A stretch of DNA of 64,000 nucleotides from Haloarcula sp. H-GB4. Its GTDB lineage: Archaea; Halobacteriota; Halobacteria; Halobacteriales; Haloarculaceae. The notes below the pieces were generated by a model. It was not told the origin of the DNA, did no database searches, and was given only the letters and a program-made list of their open reading frames with translations. Of this stretch, positions 16,118 through 24,617 are shown in pieces. The position numbers and the translations under genes are program-made. The stretch lies in contig NZ_JAVDDX010000001.1 in the NCBI RefSeq assembly GCF_030848575.1, positions 1,550,001-1,614,000 of the forward strand, given 5' to 3'. How positions within the stretch are numbered: the stretch's first letter is position 1; every line of letters begins with the position of its first letter.

Positions 16118-17284
16118 TCATGCCGCCTGAATTGTCATCGTTGCGACACCCGATAGTTCAAGTTCATCGCCCGGTTGGATCGGTTCACGGTCGCCTTTCT
16201 GCAACTGGGTCTCGTTCAGTCGCGTCGGGTTGTCCCCAAGGTCAACAAGATAGTATCCTTCTGATTGGCGGTCGAACCGGACGTGTTCGCGGTGGATCCG
16301 AACCGCCTCGTCTTCCGGTCGCCCGGCGTCCAGTAGCGCGGCCCGGATCTCCCGACCGATGCGGTCCCCGTCTTCGACGGTGATGTCTCGACCTTCGACC
16401 GAGAGGACAAGTTTGTCCGGTACAGTCGCGTCGTCGGTGGACTGTGACGCGAGCGTGTCGACGGCGTTGCCCGTGGCTGCTGACTCACGCTCTGTCTCGT
16501 CGTCGGTTGACGACCCTTCTGTCGAATCAGCCGTCGACGTGTCACGTCCGCCGCGATGCGCGTCTAAATCTTCCCCACAGTTGACACAGAAGCTGGCATC
16601 GTCGTCGACAGCGATGTCACAGGACGGGCACGCGTCAAGCAAGTCGTCGTCTCCCGGTGTAATGTCCTGTACGTCGGCACCGCAGGCGACACAGAAATTC
16701 GCGTCGGCGTCGAGTTCGCAGTCACAGTCCGGACAGCTAATCGTCGCCCCGTCGTTATCTGCCTCCTGAGCTTCGTCGGATAGCTCGTCGTCCACATCGG
16801 AGTCACTGCCGGATTGGTCCGAGGTGCCGTCGGCCTCACCGGGTTCTGCCTCGGTACCAGTGTCGGCTTCAGTTTCGTATTCCGTCGCTGTCTCCGCGGT
16901 TTCCGCCGTCTCCGCTGTCTCCGCAGTTTTCGCCGTCTCCGCTGTCTCCGCCGTCTCGTCTCCGGCCTCGGCTGCCCCAGTGTCCGAGACCTCATCCTCC
17001 GAGACTTCGTCGACGCTATCATCGTCGACAGTGTGCCCGTCCTGAGACTCGGTTTCGTCGCTAGCCTCCACCGACCGGCCATCCATCGGGTCCGCCTTGT
17101 CCGTGCCTTCCGGTATCAGGTCGGCATCGTCCGGCACCCCATCATCGGTGTCAAAATCAGCAGCGCTTTCGTCAGTGTGTTTCCACTCACCACAGTCCGG
17201 ATTTGTGCACCATCCGCCCGCGACTGTCGGATCAAAGTCCTCGTCGCATATGGGGCATTTTACCGTACGGTCGGATTCAGGCAT
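16118..17284 (-). CDS. Multiple zinc-ribbon protein with C-terminal FHA domain
   Basis: A 388-residue protein. Residues 8-35 contain a Cys-rich knuckle (CPICDEDF...CTNPDCG). An acidic linker with imperfect Thr-Ala-Glu repeats (about 105-145) follows, then two more zinc ribbons (CPDCDC...CVACG, CPSCDI...CVNCG, about 180-260). The last 95 residues form an FHA domain (GDRIGRE, RIHREHVRF, DLGDNPTRLN), which binds phosphothreonine peptides. In the cassette it is the likely reader of the neighbouring kinase's phosphorylation. Cytosolic; no membrane helix. Confidence 0.8.
   Translation of the reverse strand: MPESDRTVKCPICDEDFDPTVAGGWCTNPDCGEWKHTDESAADFDTDDGVPDDADLIPEGTDKADPMDGRSVEASDETESQDGHTVDDDSVDEVSEDEVSDTGAAEAGDETAETAETAKTAETAETAETAETATEYETEADTGTEAEPGEADGTSDQSGSDSDVDDELSDEAQEADNDGATISCPDCDCELDADANFCVACGADVQDITPGDDDLLDACPSCDIAVDDDASFCVNCGEDLDAHRGGRDTSTADSTEGSSTDDETERESAATGNAVDTLASQSTDDATVPDKLVLSVEGRDITVEDGDRIGREIRAALLDAGRPEDEAVRIHREHVRFDRQSEGYYLVDLGDNPTRLNETQLQKGDREPIQPGDELELSGVATMTIQAA
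16876..16965. repeat. Imperfect 9-bp tandem repeat in the FHA gene
   Basis: About ten copies of a 9-bp unit (variants of TCCGCTGTC on the plus strand) code for Thr-Ala-Glu in the linker. The units differ mainly at third positions. The tract could change length by slippage without breaking the frame. Confidence 0.6.
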
Positions 17285-17344
17285 GGGTTTCGTTAGGTCC
17301 TACAGAGTCGAGAAATAAAATACTTGTCCCACGAAACTTTCTCT

Positions 17345-18553
17345 CTACTCGTCTGTCATAATCACGGTGTCACGTTCGGAAATATCGAGGTCAGGGTCAA
17401 TGTCTCGAACTGGCATCCCACCGCTTTCCGGTGTTTCTGGGAGCGCACTGTCGGCAAACAGGAGCACCGAGATGTTGTCTTTCCCACCGCGGTCGTTTGC
17501 CAGTGACATGAATTCCTGACTCGCCGCGTCGAGGGACGATGCATCGAGGATCACGTCACGGATCTCGTCGTCGGTGACGGCTGCTTCGCGGATACGCTCG
17601 GCCACTGAATCGGCGTGGTCCGAATCGACGTACTCCTCGTACAGTTCCGGCGCGTCGGTCTGTGCATCGATGAGTCCGTCGCTGGTCGCCAGCACCGTGT
17701 CTTCTGCGTACAGCCTGACTGTTCGCGTGTCCACCCCGACAGTCGCCTCGTCGGGGTCCTCATAGCCGGACCCACCCAGCGCGCGTGTGATTTCGTTCCC
17801 GTTGGGATGGACATGTGCCTCAACAGGGTCGATTTCGTCGCTGTCGACCCACTCCTGAACGACGGCGTGGTCTCTGGTCAGCGGCGAGATCGTCTCACGG
17901 GCACTGTTGACGACGTAGGCCCGACTATCACCGACCCAGCCATAATGGAGTTTGCCGTCGGCGTAGATCCCTGCGACAACCGTCGTGTAGGACTGTGTCC
18001 CGGTCTCGTTTGCGTACCGGATGATCTCACGGTGGGCAGCCGTAATCGCCTCTGCCACGGCAGTTTCGAGTTCCCGCTCACCGGGCGGGTCCGGGAGGAC
18101 ATCACGGGCGACATCGACATCGAAGTCACCGGGATAGCTCCGGGCCGTTCGAATCGCCACGGGAGCAAGGTGTTCAGCCACGATGGTCGTCGTGATGTAC
18201 GACGCGATGTCGCCGGCGTCGTGCCCGCCGGCCCCGTCAGCGACCACGAACACACCGGCCGAGCGGTTCATCGGTTGTTCGGTGCCATCGGGTTCGGACG
18301 TATCTCCGTCGTCAATGTCAGCGCCGTCCGTGTCGGCAGCCGTATACGCCGCCGTCTCAGTACCGGCTGTCTCGTCTGTCACGTCCGCCGTCTCGTCGCC
18401 GTCTGCTGTGGCCGTGTCCTGCGACTGCGGTCTGTCTTGCCCGCGGTAGCCGTCCCGATGGCCCTCCTCGAACACCGTCAGAGAGACGCTGTCCTCGTTG
18501 ATTCCCTGCCCTCGCTTCCTGTCGCCGATGTCGTAGTTCGTGCTGTATCTCAT
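17345..18553 (-). CDS. PP2C-family serine/threonine phosphatase
   Basis: A 402-residue PPM/PP2C phosphatase. The metal-binding and core motifs are all present: GINEDSV, VVADGAGGHDAG, YGWVGDSRAY, LATSDGLID and DRGGKDNISVLL. An acidic, Thr/Asp-rich insertion lies between the first two motifs (about residues 35-100). It should remove phosphate from Ser/Thr of kinase targets using two Mn/Mg ions. Its start overlaps the stop of the kinase gene by 4 bp (ATGA), so kinase and phosphatase are translationally coupled, a usual arrangement for opposing activities. A C-terminal extension of about 35 residues has no recognisable domain. Confidence 0.9.
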   Translation of the reverse strand: MRYSTNYDIGDRKRGQGINEDSVSLTVFEEGHRDGYRGQDRPQSQDTATADGDETADVTDETAGTETAAYTAADTDGADIDDGDTSEPDGTEQPMNRSAGVFVVADGAGGHDAGDIASYITTTIVAEHLAPVAIRTARSYPGDFDVDVARDVLPDPPGERELETAVAEAITAAHREIIRYANETGTQSYTTVVAGIYADGKLHYGWVGDSRAYVVNSARETISPLTRDHAVVQEWVDSDEIDPVEAHVHPNGNEITRALGGSGYEDPDEATVGVDTRTVRLYAEDTVLATSDGLIDAQTDAPELYEEYVDSDHADSVAERIREAAVTDDEIRDVILDASSLDAASQEFMSLANDRGGKDNISVLLFADSALPETPESGGMPVRDIDPDLDISERDTVIMTDE

Positions 18554-19788
18554 GACTCCTCCGGATGGAACTCGAACGTAACCCCGTAGGTCGGATGAAC
18601 CAGCGATACCAGATCGCCGTCAGTGAGTGTCACCGACTCGGGGGGCACGTTGCCGTGTCTGTCAGTCGGGTCCTCTCCCTCGGAGCGCAGACGGTTGCGT
18701 CCGGGTTCGGAGAGGACCCGCTGCCAGCCCGCCCCTTTCTGGACGAACGTCCCATTGAGACTTCGGTCGTGGAGGGACCACTCGCCGTCCTCGATATCAA
18801 ACTGTACCTGTACTGAGGAGATGTACTCTCCCTGCGGGTCCTCGATTGTTATCGATGCCGGGGGACCACTCGCGCCCTGTCGCCCGATAGTGTCGCCCGG
18901 TTCGACAGTGAACTGCCTGTCTGCCTGAATATATGTCACTGACGCCGTCGCGGGCGGTGTTGGGTCTCGCCGTTCGAGGACCTCTTTGAGAACCGTCGCG
19001 TTCCGGTATCGGTCACGATAGTGTGACTGTGTGGCCCGCTCGACAATTTCAGCCAGATAATCGTCGCAGTTGGCTCCGAACGCCTGCGGGTTCACGCCGT
19101 CCTTTTTCGGGACGCTCCCCTTGAGCAGGAACAAGAGTATTTTGCCGATAGAATACACGTCCGACCAGGGGCCCTGCCGAACGTCGGTTCGACTGGCCTC
19201 TGCGACTTCCCGGGGCTTGAACGGCCCCAGAATCGTCGTCCCGGTGTTCCCGGAGGACGGATCCTCGGTCGCATCGAAGCCCGTCGCAGTATTGAAATCG
19301 ATTAGTGTAGGCGTGATATCGGGCGTGAGCATCACGTTCTCCGGTTTCAGGTCCCGGTAGACGATCTCGTTCTCGTGGAGAAAGCCCATCGCGTCACAGA
19401 GGTCGATACCAATCTGACGGACCTGTTCGCTGTCGTCGATTGGACCGTGCTGGTCGATGACTTCGTCGAGTTCGATCCCGTCGACGATTAGCTGGACGAC
19501 CAGAAACGGAACGTCGCGCTCTGTGACCTGGTCGTAGTAGTCCATCACGTTCTCGTGGCCGCCGGCCCGGCGGATGCGTTCCAGTGAGCCGACCTCCTTT
19601 TTGAAGTACTCCTCGATGATGTCGGGGTTGTTTTGGGATTCGGTGTAGTTGGGATATTTCACGGCGACGGACTCGCCGCTGTCGATGTCTGTAGCGCGGA
19701 ACGCCTTTGCGAACCCCCCTTTGCCGAGGAACTCCTCGAGTTTGTACTGGCCGGTGATGACATCACCGCTCTCAGGTTCCCAGGTCAT
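18550..19788 (-). CDS. Hanks-type Ser/Thr protein kinase with C-terminal FHA domain
   Basis: A 412-residue eukaryotic-like kinase. Residues 10-260 hold the kinase domain: Gly-rich loop GKGGFAKAF, Lys in VAVKYP, catalytic loop YRDLKPEN and metal loop IDFNTATGF, where Asn replaces the usual Gly of DFG and Tyr the His of HRD. After a linker, residues about 285-405 form an FHA domain (GDTIGRQG, LHDRSLNGTFV, DGDLVSLVHP). No membrane helix or PASTA domain is seen, so it is cytosolic. Upstream is the VWA gene, downstream the coupled PP2C gene. True archaeal homologues of this domain order are uncommon. Confidence 0.92.
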   Translation of the reverse strand: MTWEPESGDVITGQYKLEEFLGKGGFAKAFRATDIDSGESVAVKYPNYTESQNNPDIIEEYFKKEVGSLERIRRAGGHENVMDYYDQVTERDVPFLVVQLIVDGIELDEVIDQHGPIDDSEQVRQIGIDLCDAMGFLHENEIVYRDLKPENVMLTPDITPTLIDFNTATGFDATEDPSSGNTGTTILGPFKPREVAEASRTDVRQGPWSDVYSIGKILLFLLKGSVPKKDGVNPQAFGANCDDYLAEIVERATQSHYRDRYRNATVLKEVLERRDPTPPATASVTYIQADRQFTVEPGDTIGRQGASGPPASITIEDPQGEYISSVQVQFDIEDGEWSLHDRSLNGTFVQKGAGWQRVLSEPGRNRLRSEGEDPTDRHGNVPPESVTLTDGDLVSLVHPTYGVTFEFHPEES

Positions 19789-19844
19789 GACTTACCCGTT
19801 TCCCCGACCGGTAGCGGTCCTACCGACACCGCAGATTAGGACGG

Positions 19845-21029
19845 TCACTTCTGGATGCCCTCGTCGGTGACGATTTTCGTCGCCTTGTTTTGCTCCTTGC
19901 GCCCGCCTTCCATCACGATACGCGTCTCCCGCTCGGCTGTCTGGACGGCCTCAGTGTCCTCGCCGTGGATGCGCGTCATCCGCTCCAGTTGGGTCTGGGC
20001 TTCGGCGACGTTGCCCTTGCCGAGTTCCGTCTTGATAACGGTCTGTCGGTGGTCCACGTCGACCTGTTCGTTGTGTTCGGCCAGTTTCGTCTCGTCGTCG
20101 GTGTAGTCAACGGTGATTGATTCCCGCGTCGTCTCGCCGCCGGCGTGCAGCGTGACATCCGCCAGTGACACGGCGTCTTGCGGGTCGCTGGCCGGAGCGT
20201 GTATCTTTAGCACGACCCGCTGGGTCTCTCGGTCAAGCAGGTCGGGCAGCGGCACGACGGCCGTGTTGTCCTCCCAATCGGGGTTCACAGACTGAGTCTG
20301 TGGGAGCGAACGGTACACCTCGCTCACCTCGACACCGTCAGCCACGTCGAGTTCGAGACGAGCGTCGGGAGCGACAACGGTCCCGGCCTCCTCGACTGCA
20401 TCGCCGAAGAACGACTCAATGTCGCCGGCGGCATCCAGATGTGTCCATTCGCCGCGGGCAACGGTCCCGAGCGTCCGGATCGTCTCCTCGCGGTAGTCGC
20501 TCCCGATGCCGGCCGCCTTGATTCTGATACCCTCGGTGTCGATTTCGCGCGCTAACGTCCCGAACGCTTCCGGGGCATGTGAGTTGTCCTTCCCGTCAGA
20601 GAGGAGCAGGACTCGACGGGCCGTGTTCTCGTCGGTCGGTAAATCCTGCAGGGACGCCTTCGCTTCCAGCAGGCCGCTGTACATATCAGTGCCCCCACCA
20701 GCGGAGATGTCAGCGACCGCGTCCACTGCCGTGTCGCGCGAAACAGTTCCCCACCGCGTCGGCGCAAGTACCGTCGTAACCTCGTTGTCGAAGGCGATGA
20801 TCGAGATGTAATCGTCTTCGTCGAGTAGCCCGAAGACCCATTCAGCGCCGGCGCGTGCCTGCTCGATGTCGTCGCCGGCCATCGACCCACTGGCGTCGAT
20901 ACAGAGGGCAATCTGTCGCGTGGGTGGTTCCTCCAGCCGTCCGGGCTCGACTTCGATCTCAGCGGTCAGTTTCGCCCCGCCCGTCGGCACGTAGGGTCGG
21001 TTGACCTCGCTCACGACAGTAGCGGTCAT
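19845..21029 (-). CDS. VWA-domain protein heading the kinase/phosphatase cassette
   Basis: A 394-residue protein with a von Willebrand factor A domain at about residues 35-215. The full MIDAS site is visible: DASGS, the Thr of GGGTDM and the Asp of LSDGKD, so it should bind a divalent metal and a protein ligand. A beta-rich middle (220-300) and an alpha-helical, charged tail (about 310-394) follow. There is no signal peptide or membrane helix. It is the first gene of the cassette with a leaderless-type TATA box. TerY-like VWA proteins occur with a kinase and PP2C in bacterial stress systems; a similar adaptor role is inference. Confidence 0.88.
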   Translation of the reverse strand: MTATVVSEVNRPYVPTGGAKLTAEIEVEPGRLEEPPTRQIALCIDASGSMAGDDIEQARAGAEWVFGLLDEDDYISIIAFDNEVTTVLAPTRWGTVSRDTAVDAVADISAGGGTDMYSGLLEAKASLQDLPTDENTARRVLLLSDGKDNSHAPEAFGTLAREIDTEGIRIKAAGIGSDYREETIRTLGTVARGEWTHLDAAGDIESFFGDAVEEAGTVVAPDARLELDVADGVEVSEVYRSLPQTQSVNPDWEDNTAVVPLPDLLDRETQRVVLKIHAPASDPQDAVSLADVTLHAGGETTRESITVDYTDDETKLAEHNEQVDVDHRQTVIKTELGKGNVAEAQTQLERMTRIHGEDTEAVQTAERETRIVMEGGRKEQNKATKIVTDEGIQK

Positions 21030-21050
21030 ACTGGTAGATGGGTCGTACGG

Positions 21051-21062
21051 AGTAATTATATG
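21051..21062 (-). promoter_or_regulatory. TATA box of the VWA/kinase/PP2C/FHA cassette
   Basis: The minus strand reads CATATAATTACT centred about 28 bp before the ATG at 21029. It is the only clear promoter before the five-gene minus-strand cassette. Confidence 0.6.
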
Positions 21063-21080
21063 TTTCCCTCAAATCGAGGA

Positions 21081-21123
21081 AAAAAGTTCCACCTGCTACC
21101 CAGGCCGGTAGCCTGTAGCTACC
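21081..21123 (-). terminator. Hairpin plus T-tract terminator
   Basis: Going down the minus strand after the stop at 21151, GGTAGC/GCTACC (21107-21123, 5-nt loop) is followed about 20 nt later by a six-T tract (21081-21086). The T-tract alone could act as an archaeal terminator for the DUF3179/membrane-protein pair. Confidence 0.45.
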
Positions 21124-21150
21124 ATCTGTCCCCCCAGTAGTAGGTACTAT

Positions 21151-21765
21151 CTACGCCACCTGTTGCGCTGTCTCGACTCGACTCCCGACCCAGAGGAGGG
21201 TTCCAAACAGTGCCACCACAGTGAGCGGGAGGAGCCACTGGAACAGCGAGAGAAGCCCAGCGCTTGCCTGAACACCGACAACGAGCAGGATAGTGGGCCC
21301 ACAGCAGGCGAACCCGGAGAGCAGTCCCGGTAGTCCCGACACAGCCCCTGCACCCGGGCCGAGACGGCAGGCCGATGGGCCGCGCCACGCGACGACGGAG
21401 ACAGCGAGGTTGAGTCCGACCAGCGCTGCCAGAACTGCCCCAAGAAGCATATTCAGCGGCGCGACGAGCAGTTCAACTGGGCCGACGACCACTAATGCAA
21501 TCGGTTCCCACTGAAACGGGCCGACTTGTCGGAACGCACGGGTAAGCGGGTTACTGACGACAGAGACTTTGTAGCCGGATGGGCCGAAGCCGAGATGCCT
21601 GAGGCCAGCGAGATACAGCAGGAAGTACGCCAGTCCGGACACACCCAGAGACACCCGTCCGTCACGGCGGCTGAGCGTCCCGCTGACCGCAACTACAGTG
21701 TTCCGAAACAGGCGCTGGGTGCTGGCAACCACACCTGCCCCGTCGGTCGGGCTGTCAGCTGACAT
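21151..21765 (-). CDS. Multi-helix membrane protein with CC motif, unknown
   Basis: A 204-residue protein with about five to six membrane helices. A double cysteine (GFACCGPTILLVVG) sits at the start of a helix near residue 145, a feature of some metal or thiol-handling membrane proteins such as MerT. That similarity is only a motif. The start at 21765 overlaps the end of the DUF3179 gene by 11 bp, so the two are coupled; the longer upstream frame is a shadow of that gene. Function unknown. Confidence 0.7.
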   Translation of the reverse strand: MSADSPTDGAGVVASTQRLFRNTVVAVSGTLSRRDGRVSLGVSGLAYFLLYLAGLRHLGFGPSGYKVSVVSNPLTRAFRQVGPFQWEPIALVVVGPVELLVAPLNMLLGAVLAALVGLNLAVSVVAWRGPSACRLGPGAGAVSGLPGLLSGFACCGPTILLVVGVQASAGLLSLFQWLLPLTVVALFGTLLWVGSRVETAQQVA

Positions 21766-22870
21766 ACCCACTCTCCGGATAGAAGCCGGCCCAGGCGAAC
21801 CACATCGCGTCGAAGGACAGCGTTCGATCCAGCGGGAGCGAATCGGCATCATATGCCGTCCCGTTGATCGTGTAGCTGTCGTCCGACGCCACAACTGACA
21901 TCGGTTCTGGGTTCGCGTACACATAGCCGGTTGCGAGGTCGGTATCAGCGACAGCGACGTACGGCGTGTCGTCGATATGGCCAGTCAGCACGCGCTGACT
22001 CAGCAGTGTCTCCTTGTCGAATGCGAGCGCCCCTGTGTCCGTCCGGGTTCCGATGACGACAGCCTTGGGGTGAGCGCGACTGTCGCCTTGAAGGGGCTCA
22101 AACAGCGTCCGCGTACTCGAATAGTAGCCGCGCTTCTCGTTGTACTGACCGTACGGGTCGACACCGTAGCGCCGCGAGAAGCCGGTGTCTTCGGTGAGGA
22201 TGCGGGTCTCCGGATAGACGCCAGACCAGTGGCTCCACGTCGTCCAGGTGACCCGGAACTCCCGTAGCGACTCGCTAGTTAGTGGGCCTGTAATCGCTGT
22301 CGCCAGCATCTGGGGCCACCAGCTATCGGTGCCCCGGTCGTACATCGTCAGATTCGAGTTCACTAGCCGCCCGGAGACGCCGAACTCCACCGGGCCGCGC
22401 TCGAACCCCTGTGCAGTACCCGTCAGCGGACAGTACGTCACAGCGACGGCGTCGCCGGCAATGGTGTCGTTGACGATTTCGTGATGGACGAGAATGTACT
22501 GCGGATAGGCCTTCGCCTCCCCGTCCCGGACTACGCCGAACACCGGGTCGTCCGGAGCCAGTCCGTCCGGGGGCGTGTCGGCGAACGTCGGATCATCGAT
22601 GGCTGGAATACCGTCTTTGGGAACGCCGCCACTGACGATATTTTCTTCGAGTGTCCCGATTTCGTAGTCCAGATACAGGCGGCTATCAGCTGTCGGTGGC
22701 TTTGACCCGTCGCTTCGGTCGGTTGCCGTTGACGCCGCGCTGGTTCCAGTACTGGATCCGGGTGCCGAGCCAGCTTCAGTAGTAGAACTGTCATTCCCAA
22801 CACAGCCTGCGCCGCCGAGCGCCACACCAACTCCAGTCGTAGCGAGAAACCGTCGGCGGGAAAAGTCCAT
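21755..22870 (-). CDS. DUF3179 domain lipoprotein
   Basis: A 371-residue exported protein. The N terminus MDFSRRRFLATT is a Tat signal ending in a lipobox (GGAGC), so it should be exported folded and lipid-anchored. A Thr/Ser-rich linker follows and then the DUF3179 domain with the family signatures VHHEIVND, VTYCPLTGTA and GRLVNSNL. The Cys in TYCPL is a likely functional residue. Function is unknown. The frame extends 22 codons upstream, but the twin-arginine motif sets the start at 22870. Confidence 0.85.
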   Translation of the reverse strand: MDFSRRRFLATTGVGVALGGAGCVGNDSSTTEAGSAPGSSTGTSAASTATDRSDGSKPPTADSRLYLDYEIGTLEENIVSGGVPKDGIPAIDDPTFADTPPDGLAPDDPVFGVVRDGEAKAYPQYILVHHEIVNDTIAGDAVAVTYCPLTGTAQGFERGPVEFGVSGRLVNSNLTMYDRGTDSWWPQMLATAITGPLTSESLREFRVTWTTWSHWSGVYPETRILTEDTGFSRRYGVDPYGQYNEKRGYYSSTRTLFEPLQGDSRAHPKAVVIGTRTDTGALAFDKETLLSQRVLTGHIDDTPYVAVADTDLATGYVYANPEPMSVVASDDSYTINGTAYDADSLPLDRTLSFDAMWFAWAGFYPESGYVS

Positions 22871-22978
22871 ACTATGCGTGGGAATCCCAACCACTAAGTC
22901 TCGCGGTGAGGGGGCGGTAACTCCCTGTTCAGCCACTCATTGAGGGAATTTCGGCGAGCGTGCCAGCGGTCGGACCGC

Positions 22979-23617
22979 CTAATCGACGAGAGTAGCGACC
23001 AGCGACGAGACGTACGCCAGTTCGTCCTCGTTCACCCCGTGGCCCATCCCCTCGTAGATGCGTTCCTCCACGTCCCCATTCAGTTGCTCGAAGACCGAGG
23101 CTGTGACGTGTACGCGTTCTTCGGGAATGTGCGGGTCGACGTCGCTACAGCCCAGGAACACCGGCGTCTCCTCGATGTCGCCCTCGTACTCGCTTTCGTC
23201 GATAGACTCGCCGATGAGACCGCCACTGAGGGCTACAAGACCGCCGTAGCGCTGTGGGTCTCGAGCGACGAACTCGCTCGCGAGACAGGCTCCCTGTGAG
23301 AAACCGAGAACGAGCACGCTATCGGTCGGAATCCCGGCTTCTTCTGCCTTCGTGATGGCGTCCTCGATAGCTTGCAGCCCCGATGACCGACCGGGCTCGT
23401 TCTGCTCGACTGGCGAGAGGAAGGAGTTGGGGTACCAGGTGTTCCGCGCGGCCTGGGGCGCAAGCAGGGCCAGCCCGTCCTGCTGGAACTCGGCGCCCAT
23501 CTGGACGATACTCCGGGCAGTTGCACCCCGGCCGTGGACCAGCACCGCTGCCGCGCTCGCCTCCGACAGCGCGGTTCCGGCGGTCACGAGTTGCTGACCT
23601 TGGTGGGGGCCGCTCAT
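22979..23617 (-). CDS. Phospholipase/carboxylesterase-family alpha/beta hydrolase
   Basis: A 212-residue alpha/beta hydrolase of the phospholipase/carboxylesterase (MhqD-like) family. The oxyanion region is VHGRGA, the nucleophile elbow LGFSQGA holds the catalytic Ser, the Asp is in GCSDVDPH and the His in GMGHGVN. No signal peptide. The upstream frame to 24001 is not coding. The ring-cleaving dioxygenase-like gene lies about 165 bp upstream on the same strand; in Bacillus a similar esterase/dioxygenase pair (mhqD/mhqO) protects against quinones and other electrophiles, which suggests but does not prove the role here. Confidence 0.87.
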   Translation of the reverse strand: MSGPHQGQQLVTAGTALSEASAAAVLVHGRGATARSIVQMGAEFQQDGLALLAPQAARNTWYPNSFLSPVEQNEPGRSSGLQAIEDAITKAEEAGIPTDSVLVLGFSQGACLASEFVARDPQRYGGLVALSGGLIGESIDESEYEGDIEETPVFLGCSDVDPHIPEERVHVTASVFEQLNGDVEERIYEGMGHGVNEDELAYVSSLVATLVD

Positions 23618-23783
23618 CGCTCTCCTTCCGGTCGTTGGCTTCGTCCTGTCACGCCCGTGCAGTCGGTTTCTCTTCCAGTTCGCCCGGTCACCGTAGTCAG
23701 CCACCGTGTCGTGTGCATACTCCAGATAGCGCGCGAAGACACTTGACTTGGCACATCGGTCAATCGGTCGAAATGTCCCGTAT

Positions 23784-24617
23784 TCAAGTTCGCAGGCGGA
23801 GTTCGATGTCGTCGCCGTCGTGCACTGTGAGACCGGCATCGGTTTCCGCGACAGTATAGTCGGACTGACGGAGGCGCTTCTCTGCCGCCTCAAGAGTCGC
23901 TTCGTCGGGGAGTCGAATCTCGAACCACGCCAGCCCCTGCCCGGTGTGGGGTCTGGACCGCCGCTGCCAGACGTTGGCCCCGATGTGGTGGTGGTAGTCA
24001 CCGGCCGCCAGGAACACCGCGCCGTCGTACGTGGCCCTGACGCGCAGTCCGAGTGCGTTGGCGTAGAACGACCGGGCTGTCTCCACTGACGAGACTTCTA
24101 GATGTACGTGTCCGATGTCGGAGTCGGCGGGCATCGACTGTTCGCCGGTCGCAGCAGCCGCGACTGACTGCGTGTCGAGGAGTTCAGTTACCATTTCGAC
24201 GTGCCCCGACGGTGTCTCACCCCACGATGCCTGCGGAAAGTCACGGTAGATCTCGACGCCGTTACCGGCCGGGTCCGACAGATACAGCGCCTCGCTGACA
24301 CCGTGGTCCGATGCACCGTCGAGTGTCCACTCGGAGTCGATGCGACGGAGAGCATCACCCAGTGCCGCTCGCGATGGAACGCGAAACGCGACGTGATACA
24401 GCCCAGTCTCTGAAGCATCTCTCGCTGGTGCGTCCGGCCGATGGTTCAGAACCAGAAGCGCCTGTCCTCCCGCACCGAGTACCGTCCAGTCGCTGCCCGA
24501 GTCTAGTACCTGCAGGCCAACAACATCACGGTAGAAATCGACGGCCGGAGAGGGGTCAGCAACGGTCAGGGCCACCCGGCCGATCTCGGCTTCCGATGAA
24601 AGAGTCGCCTGATCCAT
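23784..24617 (-). CDS. VOC-family ring-cleaving dioxygenase/glyoxalase (CatE/MhqO-like)
   Basis: A 277-residue protein with two vicinal-oxygen-chelate modules (about residues 10-125 and 150-275). In the C-terminal half the metal ligands of extradiol dioxygenases are visible: His in GHVHLEV, His in DYHHHIG and Glu in DDIELRL. The N-terminal half keeps the fold but has Arg where the first His would be (GRVALTV). This pattern matches CatE/MhqO-type dioxygenases. The start at 24617 is chosen over an upstream extension that lies in AT-rich DNA. Confidence 0.85.
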   Translation of the reverse strand: MDQATLSSEAEIGRVALTVADPSPAVDFYRDVVGLQVLDSGSDWTVLGAGGQALLVLNHRPDAPARDASETGLYHVAFRVPSRAALGDALRRIDSEWTLDGASDHGVSEALYLSDPAGNGVEIYRDFPQASWGETPSGHVEMVTELLDTQSVAAAATGEQSMPADSDIGHVHLEVSSVETARSFYANALGLRVRATYDGAVFLAAGDYHHHIGANVWQRRSRPHTGQGLAWFEIRLPDEATLEAAEKRLRQSDYTVAETDAGLTVHDGDDIELRLRT

